From contig NZ_JAERQN010000011.1 of NCBI RefSeq assembly GCF_016805305.1, positions 62,001 to 126,000 of the forward strand: a stretch of DNA of 64,000 nucleotides, in the 5' to 3' direction. Position numbers and translations under genes: made by a program. The DNA comes from Falsiroseomonas ponticola. Its GTDB lineage: Bacteria > Pseudomonadota > Alphaproteobacteria > Acetobacterales > Acetobacteraceae. The first letter of the stretch is position 1, and every line of letters starts with the position of its first letter. Positions 36,149 to 43,965 of this stretch are shown piece after piece. The notes beneath the pieces were generated by a model. It was not told where the DNA came from. It did no database searches and saw only the letters and a program-made list of their open reading frames with translations.

Positions 36149-37097
36149 CGCCCGCGTGGCGCGACACCGTCGCGCGTTCGCCGAGCAAGCCGCGCGGCCG
36201 CACCACCAGGATGACGGCGATCAGCACGCCGATCAGCACCACCTGCAGCGCCGCGCCCCGCGCCTGCTCCGCCGCCGGCAGAACCTCCCGCAGCGCGCCG
36301 CCGCTGACGGTCCAGATCGCCCAGACCAGCACGGCGCCCAGCACCGCGCCGGCATTGTTGCCGGAGCCCCCCACGATCAGCATCGCCCAGATCTGGAAGG
36401 TGAGGATCGGGAGGAAATCCTCCGGCGCGATGTAGCCGACGAAATGCGCGTAGAGCGCGCCGCCGAGGCCCATGACCATGCAGCCCATGACGAAGCTCTG
36501 CAGCCGGAAGGCCGCCGCGCGCTTGCCGAGCGAGGCCGCCGCCGCCTCATCCTCCCGGATCGAACGCAGCACGCGTCCCCAGGGGCTCGCCACCAGCCGC
36601 TCCAGCCCCCACCAGACGATCCCCAGCACCGCCAGCACGATCGCCAGGTAGGCCAGGTTCCAGGCCAGCCCGGTGCCGAGCCACCCCGCCAGCGGCTTCG
36701 GGATGGACTGGATGCCGAAGGGCCCGCCCGTCAGCGCCGTCGCGTTCAGCGCCACCAACTGGATCGTCACCGCGATGCCGAAGGTGGTGATCGCCAGGTA
36801 GTCCTCCCGCAGCCGCAGCGCGGCGACGCCGACGATGAAGGCCGCGATCCCCGCCAGCCCCATCGCGCCCAGCCACCCCACCAGCACCGGCAGCCCGAAG
36901 CCGCCGAAGCGCTCGGCATCGGGTGCGCCCGTCAGCAGGGCGGAGGTATAGGCCCCGATCGCGACGAAGCCCGCGACGCCCACATTGAACAGCCCCGTGA
37001 ACCCCCATTGCAGGTTCAGCCCCAGCGCCATGACGGCGAAGATGCCCGCGAAGACGCTGAAGAAGGCGAGGTAGGAGAGCAGCGACCACGCATCCAT
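36123..37097 (-). CDS. livM: Branched-chain amino acid ABC transporter permease (LivM type)
   Basis: This 324-residue inner-membrane permease has the LivM family features WGFTGLFNVGVAGFVAIGAYTSALL near the N-terminus and LREDYLAITTFGIAVTIQLVALN. The coupling loop region is RVLRSIREDEAAAASLGK, and FQIWAMLIVGGSGNNAGAVLGA precedes the last helices. It ends VVRPRGLLGERA. The ATG at 37097 overlaps the stop of livH. With livH, livF and livG it forms a complete permease-ATPase set. Liv-type systems also import amides, urea and aromatic acids, so leucine is only one option. Confidence 0.92.
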   Translation of the reverse strand: MDAWSLLSYLAFFSVFAGIFAVMALGLNLQWGFTGLFNVGVAGFVAIGAYTSALLTGAPDAERFGGFGLPVLVGWLGAMGLAGIAAFIVGVAALRLREDYLAITTFGIAVTIQLVALNATALTGGPFGIQSIPKPLAGWLGTGLAWNLAYLAIVLAVLGIVWWGLERLVASPWGRVLRSIREDEAAAASLGKRAAAFRLQSFVMGCMVMGLGGALYAHFVGYIAPEDFLPILTFQIWAMLIVGGSGNNAGAVLGAVLVWAIWTVSGGALREVLPAAEQARGAALQVVLIGVLIAVILVVRPRGLLGERATVSRHAGVSPPPSAP

Positions 37098-38020
37098 CAC
37101 GCCTTCTCCCCGAACAGCCCGCGCGGCCGCAGCAGCAGGATCGCGATCAGCACCAGGAAGGCCGTCGCCAGCCGGTATTCCGCGCCGAAGAGCGGGACCG
37201 AGAAGCTCTCCGCCAGCCCCACGATGAGGCCCCCCGCGACGGCCCCCCAGACGCTGCCGATGCCGCCCAGGATGGCCGCGGCAAACAGCGGCAGCAGCAA
37301 TTCGAAGCCGAGCCCGGGGCGTATCTGCCCGACCAGCCCCGCCATCACGCCCGCCACCGCCGCCAGCCCCGCGCCGATCACCCAGGTCGCGCGCACCACG
37401 CCTTCCACATCCACCCCCGCCACGCGGGCCAGCGCCGGGTTCTGCGCCGTGGCGCGCATGGCGCGGCCGAGCGTCGTCCTTGTCAGCAGCACATGCAGCC
37501 CGATCACCGCCGCCGCCGTCACGCCCAGCACCAGCATCTGGTCCGGCGTGATGCGCAGCCCGCCCATCACATCCCGCGGCACCAGCCGCACCGCGATCTG
37601 GATCTCCCGCGTGTAGTATTCCGGCAGCGTGCCGTAGAGGAACTGCAGCAGGTTCCTGAGCGCCAGCGCGGCGCCGAAGCTCGCGATCACCAGCGTGATG
37701 GCGCTGCCATGCCGCCGCAGCCTGGCGAAGAGCGCCCAGTCCAGCACCAGCGCCAGCGCCGCCGTCAACGCGGCGGAGGCCACCATCGCGACGGGCAGCT
37801 GCCAGCCGAAGGAGAAGGGCTCGATCGGCGTCATCACACCGCCCCCCGTCACGGCCAGCGTCAGCGACAGCGCCGATACCGCGAGGTAGGCGCCCCAGGT
37901 CAGGAATTCGCCCTGCCCGAAATTGGCGAAGCGCAGGATGGAATAGGTCAGCGTCAGCCCGACGGCGCCGAGCGAGATGACGGAGCCCACGACGAGCCCA
38001 TCGGCGATGAGTTGCAGCAT
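37097..38020 (-). CDS. livH: Branched-chain amino acid ABC transporter permease (LivH type)
   Basis: This 307-residue inner-membrane permease has LivH landmarks: GLVVGSVISLGAVGLTLTYSILRFANFGQGEFLTWGAY at the start, the cytoplasmic loop TTLGRAMRATAQNPALARVAGVDVE, and GLAAVAGVMAGLVGQIRPGLGFELLLPLFAAAILGGIGS. It lies between livF and livM with a 2-bp gap to livF and an overlapping stop/start with livM. It pairs with LivM to form the membrane channel of the importer. Confidence 0.92.
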   Translation of the reverse strand: MLQLIADGLVVGSVISLGAVGLTLTYSILRFANFGQGEFLTWGAYLAVSALSLTLAVTGGGVMTPIEPFSFGWQLPVAMVASAALTAALALVLDWALFARLRRHGSAITLVIASFGAALALRNLLQFLYGTLPEYYTREIQIAVRLVPRDVMGGLRITPDQMLVLGVTAAAVIGLHVLLTRTTLGRAMRATAQNPALARVAGVDVEGVVRATWVIGAGLAAVAGVMAGLVGQIRPGLGFELLLPLFAAAILGGIGSVWGAVAGGLIVGLAESFSVPLFGAEYRLATAFLVLIAILLLRPRGLFGEKA

Positions 38021-38022
38021 CC

Positions 38023-38742
38023 TCAGTGCACCCCGCCGCCGAGATAGAGCCCCGCCAGGCGCCCGTCATCCGCCAGCTCGGAGGCCGGCCCCACCAGCCT
38101 CTCTCGCCCTTCCACCAGCACCGCCGCGCAGTCCGCGATGGCCAGCGCGGCCTTCACATTCTGCTCCACCAGCAGGATGGTCACGCCGGTATCCCGCACC
38201 GCCTTCAGTCTCTCGAACACCACGCCCACCAGCAGCGGCGACAAGCCCGCCGAGGGCTCGTCCAGCATCAGCACGGTGGGGGAGGCGACGAGCGCGCGGG
38301 CCACCGCCACCATCTGCCGCTGCCCGCCGGAAAGCCGCCCCGCCGGCAGCCCGCGCTGCCGCGCCAGATCCGGGAACAGCGCGAACATGGCATCCAGCGA
38401 TCCGCGCCTCTCCTTCGGCACCAGCGCCGCCGCCAGTTGAAGATTCTCCAGCACGGAGAGGTTGGCGAAGACGTTTTCCGTCTGGGGCACGAAGCCCAGC
38501 CCCTCCCGCACCATGCGGTGCGCGGGCACGCGGGTGATGTCCCGCCCGTTCAGCATCACGCTGCCCGACCAGATCGGCACCAGCCCCGCCGCGGCCTTCA
38601 CCAGCGTGGATTTCCCCGCGCCGTTCGGCCCCAGCAGCGCCACGATCTCCCCGGGCTGCACGGTGAGCGACGCCCCGCGCAGGATAGGCAGCCCGGCCTC
38701 GTAGCCGCCCTCGACGGAGGAGAATTCCAGCGCGGCGCTCAT
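38023..38742 (-). CDS. livF: Branched-chain amino acid ABC transporter ATPase (LivF type)
   Basis: This 239-residue ATPase has Walker A LLGPNGAGKSTLVKA, signature RLSGGQRQMVAVARAL, Walker B VLMLDEPSAGLSPLL and an H-loop region ILLVEQNVKAAL, with the LivF-specific GREIARTPAHRMVREGLGFVPQTENVF-like stretch. The start overlaps the stop of livG (ATGA). It powers the LivHM permease together with LivG. Confidence 0.92.
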   Translation of the reverse strand: MSAALEFSSVEGGYEAGLPILRGASLTVQPGEIVALLGPNGAGKSTLVKAAAGLVPIWSGSVMLNGRDITRVPAHRMVREGLGFVPQTENVFANLSVLENLQLAAALVPKERRGSLDAMFALFPDLARQRGLPAGRLSGGQRQMVAVARALVASPTVLMLDEPSAGLSPLLVGVVFERLKAVRDTGVTILLVEQNVKAALAIADCAAVLVEGRERLVGPASELADDGRLAGLYLGGGVH

Positions 38743-39497
38743 GCGATCCCCGCGCCGAGATAGGCTTCCACCACCCGCCGGTCCGCCCGCACCGCCTCCG
38801 GCTCCCCCTCCATCAGCAGCTTCCCCTGCGCCAGCACCAGCACCGGCCGGCAGAGCGACATGACGAGTTCCATGTTGTGCTCGATGATCAGGAAGCTCGT
38901 GCCCTGCGCGTTCAGGCTCACGATCTTCTCCATGATCGTGGCCAGCAGCGGCGGCGCGACGCCCGCGCCGGGCTCGTCCAGCAGGATCAGCCGCGGCTCC
39001 GCCACCAGCACGCGCGCCAGTTCCAGCAGCTTGCGCTGGCCGCCGGACAGCACCCGCGCCGGCTCCTGCGCCAGCCGCGTCAGCCCGACGAAATCCAGCC
39101 AGTGCAGCGCGCGGTCCCGCACGCGCCGCTCCTCCGCCGCCACGGCGTGCGGTCGCAGCCAGTTCGTCCAGAACCGCTCCCCCTGCTGGCCCGGCGGCGC
39201 CAGCATGACGTTCTCCAGCACCGTCATGGCGGGGAAGGGGCGGGGGATCTGGAAGGTCCGCGCCAGGCCGAGGCCGAAGACCTCATCCGGCCGCCGCCCC
39301 TCGATCCGCGTGCCGTCCAGGGTCAGCGTGCCCCGGTCGGGCGCCAGGCTGCCCGCCAGCAGGTTGAACAGCGTCGTCTTGCCCGCGCCATTCGGCCCGA
39401 TCAGCCCCGTGATGGCGCCCCGCGCCAGGGTGAAGGAGACATCCTCCACCACCGGCGGCCCGCCGAATCCCTTCGTCAATCCTTGCGCCACGAGCAT
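38739..39497 (-). CDS. livG: Branched-chain amino acid ABC transporter ATPase (LivG type)
   Basis: This 252-residue ATPase has Walker A LIGPNGAGKTTLFNLLAG, the LivG-typical LGLARTFQIPRPFPAMTVLENVMLA, signature VLSGGQRKLLELARVL, Walker B LILLDEPGAGVAPPLL and H-loop LIIEHNMELVMSLC. The ATG at 39497 (MLVAQGLTKGFGG) is the natural start; a GTG at 39539 would add 14 residues. It is the first gene of the leftward livGFHM operon. No binding-protein gene is part of the operon; the nearest one of the right type is at 42278. Confidence 0.92.
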   Translation of the reverse strand: MLVAQGLTKGFGGPPVVEDVSFTLARGAITGLIGPNGAGKTTLFNLLAGSLAPDRGTLTLDGTRIEGRRPDEVFGLGLARTFQIPRPFPAMTVLENVMLAPPGQQGERFWTNWLRPHAVAAEERRVRDRALHWLDFVGLTRLAQEPARVLSGGQRKLLELARVLVAEPRLILLDEPGAGVAPPLLATIMEKIVSLNAQGTSFLIIEHNMELVMSLCRPVLVLAQGKLLMEGEPEAVRADRRVVEAYLGAGIA

Positions 39498-39614
39498 TGC
39501 GCGGCAGTCCCCCAGCCTTTGTCCCGCATCAACCGTCACGGCGCCGCCGGGTCAAGGCCCCGCTTGCCCCGGGGCCCGCCTCGCCCGATATCGGCCCCAA
39601 CCGGGAAGGGCGGC

Positions 39615-39962
39615 ATGGACGAGGACGGATTCGATCTCTGGGACCTCCGGGTGGAGGTGGTGGCGCCGCCCGGCGCGAAGCTCTGGTGCGGCGCCGTCCC
39701 CGGCGACCATTTCGAGCTGCGCGGGGAGATGCTGCACCTGCCCCCCGGCCAGGGCTTCTCGATCTACTCCCTCGCCGCCGTCCTGCCCCTGCTGGCCGCG
39801 AAGCAGCGCATGACCCACCCCGCGGACTGGATGAGCACGGATGCCGAGGTCGCCTGCCCCGACCCCAACTGCCCCTCCCGCCTGCGCATCACCCGCCTCG
39901 CGAAGCGCCGCTTCCGCCATGCCGACACCACCGCGGTGCCGATGAAGGAGTCGCCCCAGTGA
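39615..39962 (+). CDS. TIGR04076-family small protein
   Basis: This 115-residue protein matches the general pattern of the TIGR04076 family: an N-terminal strand region VEVVAPPGAKLWCGAVPGDHFEL, the central PPGQGFSIYSLAAVLPLLAAKQR, and a C-terminal half with CPDPNCPSRLRITRL. Three Cys residues could bind metal. Function is unknown. It is followed by an aldo-keto reductase gene with GTGA overlap, so it is probably co-translated with it and may be a partner protein. A GGGAAGG site precedes the ATG at 39615. Confidence 0.75.
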   Translation: MDEDGFDLWDLRVEVVAPPGAKLWCGAVPGDHFELRGEMLHLPPGQGFSIYSLAAVLPLLAAKQRMTHPADWMSTDAEVACPDPNCPSRLRITRLAKRRFRHADTTAVPMKESPQ

Positions 39963-40996
39963 CCGTCGAACGGACCGAGCTTTCCCCGGGCTATTCCATC
40001 GCCCGCCTGCTGCGCGGCGGCTGGCAGCTGGCCGGCGGCCATGGGGATATCGAACAGCCCCGCGCCATCGCCGACATGCGCGCCTTCCTCGACGCCGGCG
40101 TCACCACCTTCGATTGCGCCGACATCTACACGGGCGTGGAGGCGATGATCGGCGAATTCCGCGCCACCCTGCCCGCCGAGGATCGCGCCCGCCTGCAGGT
40201 CCACACCAAATTCGTCCCGGACTGGTCGGACCTGCCGCGCGTGGATTTCGACTATGTCGAGCGCATCATCGACCGCTCGCTGCTGCGCCTGAAGGCGGAG
40301 CGGCTGGACCTGGTGCAGTTCCACTGGTGGAACTACGCCGTGCCCGGCCAGGTGGAGACCGCGCTGCACCTCCGCGAACTCCAGCTGCGCGGCAAGATCC
40401 ACAACATCGGCGGCACCAATTTCGACACGCCCAGCACCGCGGCGATGATCGAGGCCGGCGTGCCCCTCGTCTCCATGCAGGTGCAGTATTCGCTGCTGGA
40501 TCGCCGCCCGGCCGGGCTGCTGGCGGGCCTCGCCGCCGATAGCGGCCTCCGCTTCCTCTGCTACGGAACCGTCGCCGGCGGCTTTCTCTCCTCCCGCTGG
40601 CTGAGCCAGCCCGCGCCGGCCGAACCGCTGGCCAACCGCAGCCTGGTCAAATACCGCCTGATCATCGAGGAGTTCGGCGGCTGGGACGCCTTCCAGGCGC
40701 TGCTGCGGCTGCTGGACGGCATCGCGCGGAAGCACGGCGTCTCCATCACCGCCGTCGCCACGCGCTGGGTGCTGGACCAGCCCCATGTCGCCGGCGCCAT
40801 CGTCGGCGCCCGCTACGCCGAACACCTGCCCGACAACCTCGCCGTCTTCCGCTTCGCGCTGGATGCCGGGGACCGCGCCGCGATCGACGCGCTGCTGGCC
40901 CAGCACCCCGGCCCGGGCGGGGATACCTACACGCTGGAACGGGACCGCGACGGCCCCCATGGCAGGATCATGAAGTATGACCTCAACAAGGAATGA
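39959..40996 (+). CDS. Aldo/keto reductase
   Basis: This 345-residue NADPH-dependent oxidoreductase TIM barrel has the catalytic tetrad Asp and Tyr in FDCADIYTGVE, Lys in VHTKFVPDW and His in VQFHWWNY. The phosphate-binding part is VATRWVLDQPHVAGAIVGARYAEHL. It starts at a GTG (39959) overlapping the upstream stop. It is clearly similar to the N-terminal part of the fusion protein at 43966 (both have QFHWW and the KHGVS motif), so the two are paralogues. It overlaps the next gene by 20 bp. The substrate is unknown. Confidence 0.9.
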   Translation: MTVERTELSPGYSIARLLRGGWQLAGGHGDIEQPRAIADMRAFLDAGVTTFDCADIYTGVEAMIGEFRATLPAEDRARLQVHTKFVPDWSDLPRVDFDYVERIIDRSLLRLKAERLDLVQFHWWNYAVPGQVETALHLRELQLRGKIHNIGGTNFDTPSTAAMIEAGVPLVSMQVQYSLLDRRPAGLLAGLAADSGLRFLCYGTVAGGFLSSRWLSQPAPAEPLANRSLVKYRLIIEEFGGWDAFQALLRLLDGIARKHGVSITAVATRWVLDQPHVAGAIVGARYAEHLPDNLAVFRFALDAGDRAAIDALLAQHPGPGGDTYTLERDRDGPHGRIMKYDLNKE

Positions 40997-41381
40997 GGCC
41001 TGCGCGGCGGAGATCGTCGCGCTGCACCAGGTCTTCGAATCCTGGCTCGGCGCCCCCGGCACCGGCGACTTCACGCGCTTCGAGGCCGCCTTCGCCCCCG
41101 GCTTCCAGATGGTGCTGCCCTCCGGCGCCCGCTTCGACCGCGCCGGCATCCTGGATTTTCTCCGCAACGCCCGCGCCGTCCGCGGCCCGGGCTTCCGCAT
41201 CGCGGTGGAGGATATCGCGACCGTCCACGAATCACCCGGCCTCACCCTGATGCATTATGTGGAGCGCCAGTGGTTCGGCACCCAGGAAACCGCCCGCCGC
41301 GCGAGCGCCCTGTTCGACACCACCGCCACCCCGCCGCGATGGCTCTTCGTGCAGGAAACCTGGGTCACGCCGCCGGCCTGA
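40977..41381 (+). CDS. NTF2-like (DUF4440/SnoaL-type) protein
   Basis: This 134-residue protein has the cone-shaped NTF2-like fold pattern: an N-terminal helix EIVALHQVFESWLG, then FTRFEAAFAPGFQMVLPSGARFDRAGILDFLRN, and strands VHESPGLTLMHYVERQWFG and RWLFVQETWV. Such proteins are small-ligand binders or isomerase-like enzymes. The start lies 20 bp inside the aldo-keto reductase gene, so the three genes 39615-41381 form one overlapping operon. Confidence 0.8.
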   Translation: MTSTRNEACAAEIVALHQVFESWLGAPGTGDFTRFEAAFAPGFQMVLPSGARFDRAGILDFLRNARAVRGPGFRIAVEDIATVHESPGLTLMHYVERQWFGTQETARRASALFDTTATPPRWLFVQETWVTPPA

Positions 41382-41440
41382 CCGCCCGATCACGGCGCCG
41401 CGATTGACCCGGGGCGGCGCGGCATGGTTACGGTGCTGGC

Positions 41441-42226
41441 ATGGTCAGTGCCGCCGCCGACTACGCCCTTCTCTTCGCCGCGATCCTGGTCGTCGCCTAT
41501 CTGCTGCCGGCCAGCGTCTTCCACCTGGTCGCGCGGATCGCCCCGCCCGCCAGCCGCATCCAGCAGCGCGCGCCCCGGCCGGGCCAGGTGCGGCGGGAAG
41601 TGCTGATGTCGCTGCGGGCGGTCGCCATCTTCGCGCTCTACGGCCTCGGCCTGCTCGCCGCCTATCGCGCCGGCTGGACGGCGCTGGACCCGGACTGGTC
41701 CGCCTGGCCCTGGTGGTGGCCGGCGGTGGGCTTCCTGGCCGCCATCATCCTGCACGACACCTGGTTCTACTGGGTGCACCGCGCCATGCACGCGAAGCGT
41801 CTCTTCGGCTGGATGCATGCGCAGCACCACCGCTCCGTCACGCCCACGCCCTGGTCCATCCTGGCCTTCGACGTGGCGGAAACCATCCCGCAATTCGGCA
41901 TCTTCGTCGTGCTGGTCATGCTGGTGCCGATGCACCCGGCGGTGCTCGGCGCCTACCTGCTGTTCGACAGCATGGTGAATGCCGCCGGGCATTGCGGGCA
42001 TGAGATCATCCCCGACCACCAGCGCACCCACTGGCTGCTGCGCTACACCAATGCCGTGACGCATCACGACCTGCACCATTCGCGATTCGACTGCAACTAC
42101 GCGCAGTACTTCAACATCTGGGACCGGCTCTGCGGCACCTTCCGCGACCGCGATGCCCCGCCCGCCGCGGCGGCGCCATCCGCGGTGCCGCAAACCCGCC
42201 GCGAAGCCTGGACAAGTCCGGCCTGA
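41441..42226 (+). CDS. Sterol desaturase / fatty acid hydroxylase superfamily membrane protein
   Basis: This 261-residue integral membrane di-iron enzyme has the three His boxes of the superfamily: HDTWFYWVHRAMH, HAQHHRS and HHDLHHSRFDCNY. A further His cluster HCGHE is also present. It has about four hydrophobic helices, including the first at residues 8-28. It probably hydroxylates or desaturates a membrane lipid such as a hopanoid, carotenoid or fatty acyl chain. It is likely an independent gene; the Liv-type binding protein follows 51 bp downstream. Confidence 0.88.
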   Translation: MVSAAADYALLFAAILVVAYLLPASVFHLVARIAPPASRIQQRAPRPGQVRREVLMSLRAVAIFALYGLGLLAAYRAGWTALDPDWSAWPWWWPAVGFLAAIILHDTWFYWVHRAMHAKRLFGWMHAQHHRSVTPTPWSILAFDVAETIPQFGIFVVLVMLVPMHPAVLGAYLLFDSMVNAAGHCGHEIIPDHQRTHWLLRYTNAVTHHDLHHSRFDCNYAQYFNIWDRLCGTFRDRDAPPAAAAPSAVPQTRREAWTSPA

Positions 42227-42277
42227 CTCGGGCATTCCGGTAACCAATCAGCCATACACCCGGGGGGCTCACCGATC

Positions 42278-43567
42278 ATGTCCTTTGCCCGTCGCGCGGC
42301 GCTTGCCGCCGCCGTCGCCGCTGCCGCGCTGGCCGCCCAGCCCGCTTCGGCGCAGGCGCCGTCCTGCACCCACAATGTCGGCATGGTCGTCTCGCTCACC
42401 GGCCCCGCCGGCCGCTTCGGCCAGGCCGCGGCCAAGTCCGTCGAGCTCGCCTTCAATGAGCTGAATGCCGCCGCCGGCGCCACCGGCATCGCCGGCTGCC
42501 GCCTCGGCTTCGACCTGCGCGACGCGCAGTCCCAGGGCAGCGTCGCGGTGGACCAGGCGCGGCAGCTCGTGGACCTTCGCCGCACCCCCGCCATCATCGG
42601 CGGCATCATCTCCTCCGTCTCCATTCCCATCGTCACCTCCGTGACGGGCCCGGCCGGCGTGGTGCAGATCTCACCCGCCTCCTCCTCGCCCACCCTGACC
42701 CGCATGGCGGTGGAGGGGCAGACCCGCGGCTGGTTCTTCCGCACCATCACCAGCGATGCGCTGCAGGGCACGGCCGCCGCGCGCTACGCCATCGACCAGG
42801 GCCTGCGGCGCCTCGCCATCATCCACGTCAACAACGATTTCGGCGTGAACATGGTGAACGAGTTCCGCCGCGCCTATGTCGCGCTCGGCGGCACCATCGT
42901 CTCCACCACCCCCTACAACCAGGGCCAGGCGAGCTACGCGCCGGAAGTCACCAACGCGCTCCGCGGCGATCCGCCCGCCCTCTACCTCGTCAGCTATCCC
43001 GGGGACGGCACGACCATCGCGCGGACCTGGATCCAGCAGGGCGGCCCCGCCACCTTCCTGCTGAATGACGGCATGAACAGCGCCGATTTCATCCGCGATG
43101 TCGGCCCGCGCTTCCTGAACAACGCCTTCGGCACCTCCTCCGGCACCGTCGCCACGCCCTCCACCGAATACTTCGCCCGCGCCTATCCGCCCATGTCCGG
43201 CGGCTTCGGCGCCGGCGCCCCGGCCGCGGACCGCGCCTTCGATGCCGCGGCCATCCTGGGCCTGGCCATCGCCAAGGCGGGGCGGTTCGAGGCCGCGGCC
43301 ATCCGCGACGCCATCCGCCAGGTGACGGCCCCCGGCGGCACGGAAATCCATGCCGGGCCCGAAGGCTTCGCCCGCGGCCTGGAACTGATCCGCGCCGGCC
43401 AGGCCATCCGCTACATCGGCGTCATCGGCCCCGTCGAATTCGACGCCAATGGCGACATCACCGGCCCCTTCCGCAAGTGGCGCATCCAGAACGGAGAGAT
43501 CACCACCGTCGGCCAGATGACGGTGGAGGAAGTGCAGGCCGTGCAGCGCCAACTGCCGCCGCGCTGA
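42278..43567 (+). CDS. Liv-type ABC transporter substrate-binding protein (periplasmic binding protein type 1)
   Basis: This 429-residue periplasmic protein has a clear signal peptide (MSFARRAALAAAVAAAALAAQPASAQA) and the leucine/amide-binding fold. Visible elements are VGMVVSLTGPAGRFGQAAAKSVELAFNELNA, a segment with SPTLTRMA, FRTITSDALQGTAAARYAIDQGLRRLAIIHVNNDFG and YNQGQASYAPEV. It is not beside an operon of its own, so it is the best candidate to feed the LivGFHM system at 36123-39497, about 2.8 kb away on the other strand. Ligand unknown. Confidence 0.9.
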   Translation: MSFARRAALAAAVAAAALAAQPASAQAPSCTHNVGMVVSLTGPAGRFGQAAAKSVELAFNELNAAAGATGIAGCRLGFDLRDAQSQGSVAVDQARQLVDLRRTPAIIGGIISSVSIPIVTSVTGPAGVVQISPASSSPTLTRMAVEGQTRGWFFRTITSDALQGTAAARYAIDQGLRRLAIIHVNNDFGVNMVNEFRRAYVALGGTIVSTTPYNQGQASYAPEVTNALRGDPPALYLVSYPGDGTTIARTWIQQGGPATFLLNDGMNSADFIRDVGPRFLNNAFGTSSGTVATPSTEYFARAYPPMSGGFGAGAPAADRAFDAAAILGLAIAKAGRFEAAAIRDAIRQVTAPGGTEIHAGPEGFARGLELIRAGQAIRYIGVIGPVEFDANGDITGPFRKWRIQNGEITTVGQMTVEEVQAVQRQLPPR

Positions 43568-43672
43568 ACCGCCCCCGCGCCGGCCCCGCCCGGGGCCGGC
43601 GTCAACCGCTTCTTTCCAACCCCCGCCACACTCTCCGCGCAGCCTGACCACGCCGAGCCAGCGGAGCGCCCC

Positions 43673-43924
43673 GTGACCCCAACCCCGCCCCCCGCCCTGA
43701 CCCCCGAACAGCAGGAGGAAGCGCGGCGCCAGGCCGAGGCCCATGGCGCCGCGCCCCTCGGCGATGCGCTGGAAGCCACGGCCCACGCCGCGGACCTGGC
43801 GACGGACGGCACGATCGGCGCCGTGGTGGATGCCGCCGGCAGCGTCCTCGGCGCCACCGTCGATGTCGCCAAGGCGGGGATCGAGGCCATCGGCGGCCTG
43901 TTCGGGGCGCTCGGCGACCTCTGA
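43673..43924 (+). CDS. Hypothetical small alanine-rich protein
   Basis: This 83-residue frame opens with GTG (43673) and has a proline- and glutamine-rich start (MTPTPPPALTPEQQEEARRQAEAHG). An Ala/Gly/Val-rich amphipathic part (GTIGAVVDAAGSVLGATVDVAKAGIEAIGGLFGALGDL) follows and could be a membrane-active or surface helix. No domain is recognised. The residue composition is more protein-like than the alternate frames, but it is short, so confidence is moderate. Confidence 0.5.
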   Translation: MTPTPPPALTPEQQEEARRQAEAHGAAPLGDALEATAHAADLATDGTIGAVVDAAGSVLGATVDVAKAGIEAIGGLFGALGDL

Positions 43925-43965
43925 CCGGCGCCACGGCGCGCGCGGACCCTGAAGGACACTGGACC

